From assembly GCA_032718565.1 (NCBI GenBank), contig JAVGVS010000768.1, positions 1-64,000 on the forward strand: 64,000 nt of DNA. The letters are read 5' to 3'. Both the position numbers and the translations under genes were made by a program. Positions 13,415 through 25,141 of the stretch are shown here, one piece after another. How positions within the stretch are numbered: position 1 is the first letter of the stretch; each line of letters begins with the position of its first letter. The notes under the pieces are model-generated. The model worked only from the letters and a program-made list of their open reading frames with translations, had not been told where the DNA came from and ran no database searches. The stretch comes from Distichodus sexfasciatus (lineage: Eukaryota; Chordata; Actinopteri; Characiformes; Distichodontidae).

Positions 13415-13589
13415 AAGTGAGTGATAATTTGTCATTGTGAACACAGCACAGTGCACCACAGCAGTGGGCAGCGCCTGCAGAGCGTACTTTGCTCATGACT
13501 ATCTCAGTGGTACCTTTACTGGTACGGGATTCAAGCCGTGAACTTCCGATCGCTGTGTAAAGACGCTGACTGTCACCCTACCAACTGCC
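13415..13589 (-). mobile_element. SINE family A, copy 2 (internally deleted)
   Basis: Shares the family ends (complement of AGTGAGTGATAATTTGTC, and a terminal CCTACCAACTGCC) and the GTGGTACCTTTACTGGTA block. It lacks the GACCTCTGTATT-like middle segment found in copies 1 and 3. Confidence 0.65.
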
Positions 13590-14295
13590 ACATGTGCATC
13601 AGATCCGTTGCTAATGGTGACGGAAATTTAGGCCATGAGATGGTGAAGGTCTAGACTTGGCTGTAGTCATAAGCAAAAGCTGATCTGTGACTTTATGATC
13701 TCGCCTCGTGATAACAGGTCAGTTTTACAGTAACCTGAGTCTCCATGTCATCTTGTCATTACTGTAATTTTATGCACTGCATTGTTAACTCAATGAATGA
13801 TTGATAATCCACCAGTTTCCACTGATGGTGAAAGAAGGTCCATCTCATGGTCCAAACCTTTTAATGCATTATTCATAAGCACCTCACGTTTCAGCCCCCA
13901 ACTCTTATCATCAAGCTCTGTCATACGGTGATGATTAGCTGAGGGACCTCCTGAGTAGATGTTATGGAGAATGTTGATAAATCATCCTTGCTCTCAGAAA
14001 ATACCCACTGCAGATAGCTGCCATTTTGGTACACAAGTACATGTGTTGGGCCAAATTCACGTTGGGTTATGCGCAAGGTTTGGAGGCTGGAATTACATAA
14101 AAATTTCAGCAGCCTTTGTGACAGCTGGCGTTTTGGGTTTACAAGTTAAAACTGGACGAGATTTGGCCGAGATTAATGCGACTAAAATGAAACGGAGACA
14201 ATGCAAGAATTTTCATCTGACGGTGATTGGAGATGGAGGAGTTACAGTGAGACGGGCAGCTGTGTGGAAGAAGATTACTGGATTACAGCCACACA

Positions 14296-14297
<2 letters not shown>

Positions 14298-14352
<55 letters not shown>
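14298..14352. repeat. (CA)n microsatellite
   Basis: About 27 uninterrupted AC dinucleotides. This tract accounts for the threonine/histidine-rich and valine/cysteine-rich open frames over it, which are not genes. Confidence 0.95.
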
Positions 14353-14355
<3 letters not shown>

Positions 14356-14809
14356 AAAAGGGAGTGTTGTCCGATGGGCGGCACATTTTCATTGTTGATG
14401 ATGATGAAGGAAGAAGGCAATGTACCTTCAATTAAAAACAATGTTGATTCCTCTGCCAGTCAAATTGTGATGTTCTTCCACTTGCAAGGTATGTTCCTTT
14501 TTAAATTTAATTATATGTAATACATGGCACACTTACTCCTCTATTTTGCTCCTTTTACATGAGTGACACGACACTTTTGAAAACCTCTCTCTAATGTTAC
14601 CAAACTTTAATGTCGACAACAGCTTTGTACACAACTGTCTATCATACGCAAGGATTTCTTTAATATATTCCTTCTATAACTGGTGAAAACTACTTGGTGT
14701 GTTTACAAAAAGATTTTAAGGTTTTATTGTCTGTATATATATTTAACAGCATAATAAAACTAACATTTAATTGAGAAATATATAAATATATACTTCGTAG
14801 TGTGTGTAG

Positions 14810-15199
14810 TACGGAAGCGTAATGCGTTCACTTGAGAAAAAAATAATTTTGCTGTTTTTCTGATTTAATCTCAAAAGCTCTCATTTCGCCTACTTTAGAG
14901 CTCTATTTCACTGCAATAATGTCACACATTAGATGAACCCAGTTTTATTTGGGTTTGGGTTCGAGACACTGGGAAATACTTGCAGCATTAAGTAACTTAG
15001 ATGGCATTGTTATTAGTTTGTCCACTTTGCGCGGGAACCTCGAGGCTTTGCGGTTGTTCAGACGGAAAGCCCATTCTGATCTGCAGGACATTGCAGCGTT
15101 TTTAAAAAATAAAAATAAAAAAATGAAAACTGTATCTCGTTAATTCTGAAAAACGCAGCAGAATTATTTTTTCTCAAGTGAATGCATTGCGCTTCCGTA
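14810..15199. mobile_element. 390-bp inverted-repeat DNA element with a transposase-like remnant
   Basis: Both ends carry inverted repeats of about 45 bp: TACGGAAGCGTAATGCGTTC on the left, and TACGGAAGCGCAATGCATTC on the right read in complement, followed by CACTTGAGAAAAA in both. The interior frame near 14949-15143 has no ATG start. It encodes ILAALSNLDGIVISLSTLR and a following LRLFRRKAHSDL, which looks like the N-terminal helix-turn-helix of an integrase-like fish transposase. Family assignment is from memory. No clear target duplication was found. Confidence 0.6.
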
Positions 15200-15733
15200 G
15201 TGTTGTGTATATACAGTATACAAGAAGTAGTAATTGGCTCTAAACATCCAGATGCATTTTTATCTGCACCGACAATTTATGTGAAATATATAACAGGCAG
15301 GGCAATACATAAAAATGAAGTAAAATAGTTAAGTAGAAGTAGATAAAATAGTTTAGACGTGCAGCATGATCTTATTAGGTGTGCTTTTCATATTCAGTGC
15401 ATCAATAACTAAATACATAATATTTACAGCATTTTAGCAGACGCTGTGTTTTGACATTTTTCTTCAATCTGTGAAGTTACACTTATAATCAACAAGTCAT
15501 TTTAACCAAGTTACCGCCAACTAGGTTATATACTTTAACAAACAAAAACGTTAGGGGGGAAATGGAAGTACAAACCATACGTGTGGGTTAGTGAACAGCG
15601 AGGGACTAACAGTGTTTTTTTTTTTTTTGCAGGGCAATTTGTGGTGCCACAAAAAAGTGACTGAGAATAAAGACTGATTCAGGAAATTCCGTTGGGAACA
15701 CAACAAAAATCTGAAGTGTCTTTATTGGGCAGC

Positions 15734-18415
15734 ATGTTGCTGCTTCCTGCTGTGTTGCTGTTACTGGCTCTATCACCTGGAACAAGCTCCAGGATTTGTT
15801 CTCATCTCTGTCAGTGTTTTGACCACTCCGACCTGGTGGACTGTCGCTCCCGCAATCTGGTCATCGTGCCCCACGGCCTCCCTCACGGCACGTGGCTGCT
15901 GGACTTGGGAGGGAACGCGCTTGTGGCGATTCAGAGACGAGCTTTTGCAGGCCTCTGGTCACTACGGGTTCTGGTGTTGTCGGACAACAGCATCCAGGAG
16001 CTGCACAGGCAGGTGAGGCAGTGGTGTTGCAGATTTGACTTTAAAAGGATCATGTAGTACACAGTTTATATGAACACCTAACCAGTAGTCTCATAGGAAC
16101 ACTGCATTTGTACAGTGCTTTTCTAAATACTCAAAGTGCTTTCTACAGTCAGTGTACAGTTCTTTCTTCATGATGCTCCAGCAGCCATTCTGGACCAGTA
16201 CCAAGGGCGTAACTTTGTGCTGAACATTGGGGGGGTCAAAAAAAATTGTTTTAAACGCCAGAGGACCACCAGCATTTTTGCTTGTCGGCTCTCTGCTGCT
16301 GTTTTGCCAGATAGCAAAAATACCACATGGTGACATGGTTAAACTCTGCTTATTTATGTATGTATTCAATCATTCACTTTTGTAAAAGTCAGGCTACTTT
16401 GGTGTTCCTGTATTAGAAATACATTGTGATACTTTTACGGTGATTTACTTAACGTAGTTGCAGCTGTGTACTTGACTATTTATGCCACAATGACAGTAGT
16501 TAATTCCTATTGTGTTTAAGCACTAGCTAGCAAGACCATGGCAGCTCCCACTCAGTTGATTTTGTGTGTGTCCAATATCTATGAAAAAAATCAAAAACTT
16601 CAAAGATTAATCAAATGCATCACTGTATTGACACCAATAAACTATACACAGCAAATGTCACAATTCATGGCAATGCACAATACATTACATAGGGTGGCAC
16701 GTTGCATGGCAAACTGATTTCACATATTGGTGGGCATCACAACGGTTTTGGGGGGTTATTATGACAAACGAGAGTGCGAGATATAAATAAATAATTCCAT
16801 GAAATGAACATTGTTTACTAGTTATCACAACACCCACGTCCGAGTCAAGTCTCAAGTCGTTGAGGGCAAGTCTAAAGTCAAGTCACAAGTCTTTCTTTGT
16901 GCGACTTAAGTGCGACTCGAGTCCCCATCTCTGTATTTACCTCCTTTTGGTCAGGACTCTTTTTTTTTTTGCAAGCAGTTGGCCTCGACCAACAATTAAA
17001 AAGTGTCGTCTGTCCGCCTCTTTTCCTGTTAGCACCAGCGACTGCGCTAACAACCATACAGCAAATAGCAAAGGTTTGGTAGAGAAAGCAGGTTGGGTAA
17101 TACCAAGTATTTGGCGAAGGAGGGGGCGGGGGGGTTACATTACCAGATGATTAAACATGCAACTGTTTTGCTGGCAATAATTGAAAGGATTAAAGAAAAT
17201 CAACAAGCTATTTATGCAAGATAATTCATAATTTTATTAACTGGAATGGTGTGATTATATTGGGGGGGTTATATTGGCTGGATCTGATTATTGGGGGGGT
17301 CATAACCCCCCTAACCCCCCTGGAAATTATGCGCCTGACCAGTACTCTCACCAAACATTAGCTAAGGATAGTAGATGAGTATGAGATTTGAAAGGGTCAA
17401 GTAATAAGAGCATGTTATACAAGAATTTAGGGATGTTTAAAACTAGTCTTGCAGCCACATTCTGAGTCAGGTGAAATGGTCCTGTCGCCTACACTGGAAG
17501 TCCAACCAGTAGAAAATTGTGTTAGTCCACTTTAGAGATGACCACAGGCTGGAAGAGTAACTTAGTAGCATCCGTGGTTCATCCCTAATGTGTAAATGTC
17601 TGTGATGTACAGTACATCCTCTTTCTTCCTTCTCCCAGGCCTTCTACTCCCTCTCCTTCCTGGAGAAGCTTGACCTGAGCCGTAACAACGTCACTCGTCT
17701 CCCTGCCGATTTCTCAGAGAGCCTGTCCTCCCTGAAAGAGCTCCGTCTCGACCACAATGCCCTGGAGTTGCTGGAGCCCCCAGGCTTGGAGTATCTGGAG
17801 AGCCTGGAGAAGCTCGACCTGAGTCACAACCGCCTTCGCTTCTTAAAACCCGGAGCTTTCCGTGGGCTGTCTCGCCTGCGCCACCTCTACCTGCAGGCCA
17901 ACCACCTTTCCACTGTACAGGACGGTGCTTTCTCCATGTTGCCCGGCTTGGAGGTGCTGCTGCTGGGCGGCAATAACATCTCCCGAATTGATGTGAATTC
18001 CCTGACACCGCTCCACAGCCTCTCCCTGCTGGGTCTGGAGGGGAACCTTCTGGAGCACCTCAAATTCAAGACTTTCCTCAACCTGCACACGGCCGGCACA
18101 CACCTGCAGCTGGCTGGCAACCCGTGGAACTGCGACTGCGAGCTCCACCGCGTCTTCAGCAAGCTCCTCAGCGTCCGACACCTCCACGTGGACGACTACC
18201 GCAACGTGACGTGCAGTGAGCCCCGGCAGCTGGCAGGAGCCTCGCTGGCTTGGGTAGACAGTCAGCTCTGCATGGCCGAGACGGTCACAGTGCTGGTCAT
18301 CACCGGAACAGTGTTGGTCACTGTGTTTGGGGCGCTCATCATGGCTGAACGCAACCGGAAGAAGGGGCAGAGCAAGCGCTGGCCGCAGGATGAGAAGGAC
18401 ACGCAGGAAAAATGA
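15734..18415 (+). CDS. LRR type I membrane protein, 2 coding exons, 351 aa
   Basis: Coding exons 15734-16012 and 17639-18415 join in phase 0. The first coding exon begins at an acceptor after a T tract (exon from 15633), so an upstream untranslated exon exists. The start is the ATG at 15734, giving a leucine-rich signal peptide of about 20 residues. Next come an LRR N-cap with Cys residues (CSHLCQC), about eight LRRs (LDLSRNNVTRLP, LDLSHNRLRFLK, LYLQANHLSTV and others), an LRR C-cap (NPWNCDC near residues 255-260 to SQLC near 304), a transmembrane helix at about 307-328, and a short basic tail (ERNRKKGQSKR). The topology and size match the LRRC26/38/52/55 BK-channel gamma group and also LRTM-like proteins. 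I cannot name the orthologue. Confidence 0.85.
16201..17336. mobile_element. 1.1-kb hAT-type element in the LRR gene intron
   Basis: It is flanked by an exact 8-bp duplication GACCAGTA (16193-16200 and 17337-17344). The ends are imperfect inverted repeats: CCAAGGGCGTAAC at the left, and AGGCGCATAATTTCC for the complemented right end. Both ends run into G/C strings (GGGGGGG and CCCCCC). There is no transposase frame. Confidence 0.75.
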
Positions 18416-18501
18416 GTCAGGTCTTTTATTAGCAGGACATCAATTGGTGCGAAAAACGATGTCCACACTGAGCTTATGTCACAAAATGTTGGGGTATACG
18501 C

Positions 18502-19097
18502 TAGGGGTGGGCAGTATATAGAATATACTCAATGTATCTTGGCTTGTTCCACGTGCGATGTACTAAATGACTATATCGTGACCATCGAGTATAAATCTTA
18601 AAGTTATTTTTAAACAGACAGCATGTACTTCGCTTTCGAGTTCTGCTTTTCTGGCCCGTCAAAGCTCCCGGTTTTGTGATTGGCTGCACACTACAGAAAG
18701 TTTATATAGAAAAAACAAAAAGATGACGGAGGAAGAGGAACAGCGGCAGGTAGTTTAAACGCAAGTTATAGTTTATCGACCTTATAATTATAATTTAATA
18801 GTTAGGTCTTACACGTTTAATAAGCACGCAATCAGTGGCTCCCCTTGCCCACTTGTCTGTCCCCAATATAAAGTATAAAGTTTGCTATATTATACTTTGG
18901 TTTAAAATAAAAGCATTTACTATGTTAAACTTTGGCTAAATTCATTATATTGGTGTCATTTTATGCAACATTGGGCTGAATTTATCATTTATACAGTGAT
19001 TTAGAGGAAATTTCAAGGTATTGAGATATACATCGTGTATCGTGATATTGCTTAAAAACATCGCGATATTATTTTTATGCCATATCGCCCAGCCCTA
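18502..19097. mobile_element. 596-bp hAT-type element, copy 1
   Basis: Exact 8-bp duplication GTATACGC at 18494-18501 and 19098-19105. Terminal inverted repeats are TAGGGGTGGGC and TAGGGCTGGGC (complement of the right end). A longer copy of the same family lies inverted at 54337-55352. It sits about 90 bp after the LRR gene stop codon, so it may be part of that gene's 3' UTR. Confidence 0.85.
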
Positions 19098-21104
19098 GTA
19101 TACGCTAATGGTGTCATCTTCTTTCATAAATGACTTATGTATAGACATTGCATAGTGGAAATCATATTCATGGCAACTGGAAGAAGCTAAATTGATGGCA
19201 ATTTATGAATGGATTTGTCTTTTACTGCTTTCAAAAAGACCATTCACAAGTTAGAACTACTACTACAGTAAGTTGATAAAGTGCACATCAAATATTGCTA
19301 CTCTTAAGTTTGTCTTCTGTTTTTATGGTCATTATGTTGTAAATTTATTTGTTTGACTTTTATGTTTTAATGTCTTAAGGACTTTGGAAAACTAGGGGCG
19401 TGGGACATATGCTGGATGATATTTGGATGAGCTTGTTTTAATACCTGCGTCGTTTTTTTTTTCTACAAAACTATTTATTATTGCTGTCAAAATAGTCATT
19501 TATAATAAAATGTCACAACAGCTACAACAATATCAAATTATTTTGTTCAGCAATGGGAATGCTGTTCGAAATAGCTACTACTCCACATATAAATCTAAAA
19601 TAATGTTATATTTTTAAGAATATGCTTTACTCAGTCTTTCCAATTAAATACATTTAAAATGATATAGATTAGTGATTTAATATTTCTATTGCAGCAACAC
19701 AACAGGTAAAACTATGGTAGGGTAAAATTAAACTGTTTCACAATGGTCCAATCCCAGCACACATTCCCTGTGTGTGTGTGAAGACATTGAAAAATCAAAA
19801 AGCAGATCAAAAAGTCTCTAGCCAGCACAGCCTGTGGTAAATTTTCTAAAACTTGTGCTAAAACAGCCAGAGGCATCTGAATGTGAAGCCTCCTTGGACT
19901 TGGACGGTAACGGCAACAAGACTGCTATGATCCACGTTATTTGCTTTTAGTACTTTCCCACCATGGTGGACGTCCTCTTCCTTGCCTCCGAAGATTAAAT
20001 GAACAAAAACCTTCTATTTGAACACCTTTGGTTGAATTTTGGTGAGACATTTCTAACAGCTTGTTCTTTTTCCCCATACAAAAAGGACGAATGCAGACTC
20101 TTAGATTTCCATTCCAGTCTCTCAACCAATGTGCCATTAAAGCCGATGTGCTGTTGCAGTGATTAAATTATAGTTTTTCTTTGTTTTTGAGCTGTTTATG
20201 CAACTGAAATCGTCTTTGACACTCTTGATTACTGTGTTTTACCTGTTAGTAGCGTGATCACTTTAGTTAATTGTATGCTTGAGGTGAATCTATTTATTGT
20301 CAGCATTTTTTTACATTTTCCTTCCTCATTGCTTTCAAATCTGATTCATATTCTTTCAGAAACAAGACAAGTGTCAAAGAAATGTCAGTCAGCTGTCTGT
20401 TTTTTGATTTTCTTGAATGACATCTCTTAAGATGCTTGACTTTTTATATTTACTGCTTTAAAAAGTGATTAAGTTGGTGTTACTCCCTCACATTGCCTTG
20501 AACAGTACTCTAAGCTGCTTATCACCTCCCCCTATTCATCTTTGAAACCATTATCATTTCAGACACACTCCATCTCCAGCTTCGTTATTCCATCACTCGT
20601 CCCAGTATGACCGGGAAAAGTCCATCGTGCATCATTATGTGTTTGTCCCGGGATTACTCCCTCCTCAGCTGGAGTTCTCTACCCACTCAGCCTGATTAAA
20701 ACCCCAACTCCATTTGATAAAAGTGCTTCTGATTGAATGTTAAATTGAGCCTCTGGGTCAGCCTGTGCTACAGGGCCAGTAGAGGAGCTATTAATCACCA
20801 GTGGTGGTCAAACATTTGGACACAACTGGCTGAATATGTTTTCCTCAATTGATTTTTATTACATGTGTAATGTATAAAAAAATATATTTAAAAAAAAAGA
20901 AGACTGCCTAGTTGTTCCTTACTTTTACAATTGTTATCATTAAAGGAAATGGAAATCTGGAAAGGATAAATGGAGAATGAGTAGATGTGTCCAAATGTGT
21001 GACCTGTACTTTAAACATTAATAAAATTAAGGCACAGCCTCTGATGGAAAGTTTTACCTCAAATCGTGATTTCATTATAATAGCAAAATTGGCCTCAAGT
21101 TTCA

Positions 21105-21570
21105 AAGTCAAAGTAAACTTTATTGCCATCTCTGCTATATGCTGTACAAGTATACAGAGAGACGAGACGATGTGGCTCCAGTTTTAACAGTTCAAAAAAC
21201 AAATTAGGCACATAGAATAGTCAGTATATAAATAGAATAAAAAATATTTACTTCAACCTTGAAGAGGAATATAAAATAAAAAACTTAAAGTAGAAATAGA
21301 GACAATTAGGTTACATGCGGTATTCAGCCTACAATTATGGTCCTAGAGTTGTCTTTTTGTGCTGAAGGTGCCTAAGATTTTCAACAGTTTCAATATAAAA
21401 GTTCTATAATGTATTAAATAAAACAGTATATTTTATAAAGTCTGACCTAAAGTATAACGTCTGATCTTTTGTAAAGTCTGAGCTAACTATATGAGTTCAC
21501 TGATATGTGCAAATATCATACCATCAGTCAAGTGAGAAGCTACAATCAGTGCTATGTACAAGCTATGTTC
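21105..21570. repeat. Retroposon-tail repeat (family C), copy 1
   Basis: It begins with TCAAAGTCAAAGTAAACTTT and contains AGACGAGACGATGTGG and GATATGTGCAAATA. Comparable words appear in the same order at 53875-54330, marking a dispersed family. No frame or inverted terminal repeat was found. Confidence 0.45.
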
Positions 21571-22555
21571 AATAGTTGTTAAAACATTGTAATACTTTTT
21601 GAAATCATTAAAATCTGCTGTAAAGATTTTTGCTCTGATGACTGCTGAATGTACAATCTTGGGTTTTCCAACACAATCATCAATTGTTTTCCTTCTCGGG
21701 CATCACATTTCTTTATGGCCAGTTGGTGAAATGAACCAGAATTGGTTTCAGCTGCAGTTGACAACACACATCTTTGTACTGGGATCCTGGAATAGCAAAA
21801 CTCATTTTTCTCAAGGTCAGGATATTTCAGTGACAAATCTTTTGTAGAATATTTTCCTAGAAACTACACTGAGGACGAAGCCATAGCGATTGGTCAGAAT
21901 GTCCACAACACCATATGGCCTGCACTCTATCCACGTCTTCATCAGATTACTGCGTTGATTGAAGCGCACTAGACAGGGAATCACGACATCTGAGCTTAAA
22001 TCTTCAACCACAGCCCTGTTTTCTCCCCCTCCCCTCTTTTAAACTTGACCCAAGAACAGTGATAATGTGGTATCACATGATATGCTGGTGAAATACCGCA
22101 TCACCGCAGCATCACATGATGGGTGGTGGTAATATCGACCGCACTGGGCATTGTGTCCTGATCCCAGGTCAGATAACCATGTCATTATTTTTCATGATTA
22201 TCTGAGGAAGATGTGTGCTCTGTGATCTAAAAATAAGTGATCAGAACATTCCTCTAGATCTTGCAATTTAATTCAGGACTAAATTGAATGTGGATGAATA
22301 TTAAGTCCTCCACCAATGAACAAAATGGGTATCAGTTGTTCTTTTTATTAATATTAAACAAATTGAGGATATTTAATTGGTTGTGTTTTGAGTGATGAAG
22401 CGTTCCCAATAATGTAATTGGTCCAGTTTTGAAAGATTGTTAACGATATTACATTGGTTAAAAAAGTCCAGTCACACTTTGAGTGAGTATTAAAATATTC
22501 ATATACGTTTTAACACCAAAAATGTGTGGTTATTAAACAAAAATCATCACTAAAT

Positions 22556-22572
22556 CTTCTTCTTCTTCTTTT

Positions 22573-22604
<32 letters not shown>

Positions 22605-22611
22605 TTCTTCT

Positions 22612-22670
<59 letters not shown>

Positions 22671-22671
22671 T
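22556..22671. repeat. Compound (CTT)n(CT)n(CA)n microsatellite
   Basis: A run of CTT triplets changes to CT dinucleotides and then to CA dinucleotides. It explains the leucine/serine-rich open frame over it, which is not a gene. Confidence 0.95.
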
Positions 22672-23844
22672 CCTTTTTTCCTCTATGGTTGTCTTTCTCT
22701 CTTACCTCTGCAAACATGTATTTTTCATATGTGTAATGGAAATACGTCATGAGATGTTTGTCTCTAGTAAATCCCCATTATTTAACCATGATTTTCGGTG
22801 GCAGAGATCAACACAAAACGGTGCCATTCTTAAATACTTATATAAGACAACGTGGACTGACCTGGACACTGTGGGATTAAAGGTTAAATTCCAAAAGAGA
22901 TTATTTCGTTACATTTTTGTCATTTCATTCCTTTGTCTGTGTTTCACATGTAATGTTCCCCTGCTAATCTGCATTATGCATTGGCAGGGGGTCTCAATTC
23001 TCTTTTACGTCACTGCCAAGGAACATTCTAGTAAACAAGCTCTTAGAACATTAGAACAGAGAACCACTTGATTACTTGAAGGCATTTAGGTATCCAGAAA
23101 ATATTCCTTTATGTCAAAATGTGAAAATGTGATATGTATGTAAAAGAGAAGCTAAACAAGGCATGATATTTATTTGGTTTGATGCAATATGATGTAAAAA
23201 TCAAATAATCTGTGATGCACTATAAAACTGAAAACGTTACACAAAAAATATAATATTGCTAACAGTGAATAAAAGATTATAGTATGAAGTATGGAAATCT
23301 TAGCTTCCATGCATTGTTAGTAATATCAACAAACTGAGTGATGTTGAATAAAAGACAAATTGATCCATTTACAGCTGTTTAGAGCAAAATTCGATCAATA
23401 TTGTGGCAAAAGCATAAGAAAACTCCAAATTTACACCATCTTAAAATCGATGACGCCGGACTTTTTATAAACTTTACACTTGCTGCCCTGATGTGTGCAA
23501 TGGCTCCATCTGCTGCTGATCACAGTCTGTACAGGGATATTATCAATATTAAATAGATTCTGCAAGAAGAGATTTCACTGACTGGATTGGGCAAATTACT
23601 TTCAAAATGTAGTGCATTGTAGATTACTACTTACTGTTATTTGAGATTTTTTTTACGTTACAGTATTTGTGTGTCTGAACTGTAATGTGTTACACGACTT
23701 GCATTACTTTGGAGTTACTTTCACCAAAAAGGAGGACTTGTCATTCTAAAATGCTAAAATGTAGTTTACTGCAGTTCATTCTACATCCAGTGGAGGGCGA
23801 TGTGTTCAAGATTCAAGATTCTTTATTTGTCACGTGCAAATTTA

Positions 23845-24215
23845 TGGAGGACTAAACATGACATAATTATAAATAAATAAATGTGTGAATAAATAAGTAA
23901 ATAAATAAATACATAAATTCAATATGCCCTGGAAAATTTCTAAATGTATTCCTACTTTTGTTTATTAACATATTTCAAGATTTATTTATTTCTGAATTTC
24001 CACATTTCTTCATTTATTTATTTTTGTGTTGTCACATTTCTTTATTTATCTATTTTAGATTTTCCACATTTTTACATATATTTATTTCTGCATTTCCACA
24101 TTTCTACATGTATTTATTTGTCTCTGTATGCTGATAAGGTAGGCGGTCCCAGCCTTTATAATTATTTATATTTATAATTAATTATAATTATAATTATGTC
24201 ATGTTTAGTCCCCCA
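23845..24215. mobile_element. 371-bp Tc1/mariner-like non-autonomous element, nested
   Basis: The terminal inverted repeats read TGGAGGACTAAACATGAC on the left and TGGGGGACTAAACATGAC for the complemented right end, with TA on both outer sides (23843-23844 and 24216-24217). The interior is ATAAAT-rich. The sequence on either side belongs to one older retroposon tail (TTCAAGATTCTTTATTTGTC before, AGTGAAATGTATCCTGATCC after), so the element landed inside it. Confidence 0.75.
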
Positions 24216-24429
24216 TACAAATTATACAAATACAACATGCAGTGAAATGTATCCTGATCCGCTCTTTTAACTGTGCAATTAGGCAATTTAGAAAAATAAC
24301 AAAAAGAGATACAAATACAAACTTAAACTTAAATAAGAGGGTCAGGGAAACAAGACAAAAAAATAAAACTATATCTTAATTACATTAAGGTACATATGTG
24401 CAGATGGCATGGAGTACATATGTGAGTAT

Positions 24430-24500
24430 TATGTGTATATGTATATGTATGTGTATGTGTATGTGTATGTGTATGTATTATGTGTATGAGTATTATGTGG
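24430..24500. repeat. (TATGTG)n-type microsatellite
   Basis: Alternating TGTATA/TATGTG hexamers with small interruptions. Confidence 0.8.
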
Positions 24501-25039
24501 TGTAGCATAACGACTGCAGGCCTCATGGCCCTCGACGGTCTCTTAGTGTAATTTTTCTAGTAAAAACAAAACAGCACTAATTTTTAGGTTGTGTTGTAAC
24601 GCGTTAGTGAAATCTGTAACGAGTATAATATTACTGAAAATGTGTTAGAAATACCTTACATTACTGTGTTACAGCAAAAAGTAATACATTATCCCCAACA
24701 CTGACAGAATGGCACACATGGCAGACAAAACTGTAACTTAGATGAATTATTTTATTATTATTTTTATAATTATCATCAATTTCTCATTATACGTCACCTT
24801 AATATTGCATCAGAAACCATTCCAAAATTCCTCATTTGACCTGCCGCTTACAATAGCGCCATCTACTGCTGACCTCACGTCAGTTTTCTTTATTTCGTTT
24901 TTATGTATCTCTGTGTTTCAAATACAGTTAAAACGCGATTTTTAAGATTAATTACAGATCACCTCATGCTGCAGTGTTATTGGGTGTTTAGATGTTAAAA
25001 TATTACTAATAAATAATTTTCGTGCCGCTGCGAAAGGCA

Positions 25040-25053
25040 GTTCCCATGGCGAC
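25040..25053 (+). promoter_or_regulatory. RFX X-box in the VWA3A promoter
   Basis: GTTCCCATGGCGAC fits the palindromic X-box consensus RYYNYYATRRNRAC at every position. It lies 89 bp upstream of the predicted VWA3A start codon, the usual distance for ciliary genes controlled by RFX factors. Binding is inferred, not shown. Confidence 0.65.
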
Positions 25054-25141
25054 AGACAACACATGTCACGTGGTCGGAGCTTGAAGTCAAACTTGCAGCT
25101 GGAACTTTCCACACCGGTGTGATTATATTTCTATATTTCTT

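Larger units (their letters stand above)
12861..15632. other. Intergenic, LSM12 to LRR gene
   Basis: No coding exon is visible. Near 12903 a hAT-like head (AGGGTTGCACGATATGGG, then CCGATACCGATATCCGAT) starts a degenerate repeat whose far end I could not place. A SINE copy, a CA microsatellite and an inverted-repeat element are listed separately. Untranslated first exon(s) of the LRR gene may also lie here. Confidence 0.5.
19106..25039. other. Intergenic, LRR gene to VWA3A
   Basis: No coding exon was found. An AATAAA at 19504-19509 could end the LRR transcript. The block has diverged retroposon tails, a CTT/CT/CA microsatellite and a Tc1-like element. About 20500-20800 is the least repeat-like stretch and shows no recognisable transposon end; I see nothing else there. 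Confidence 0.45.
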
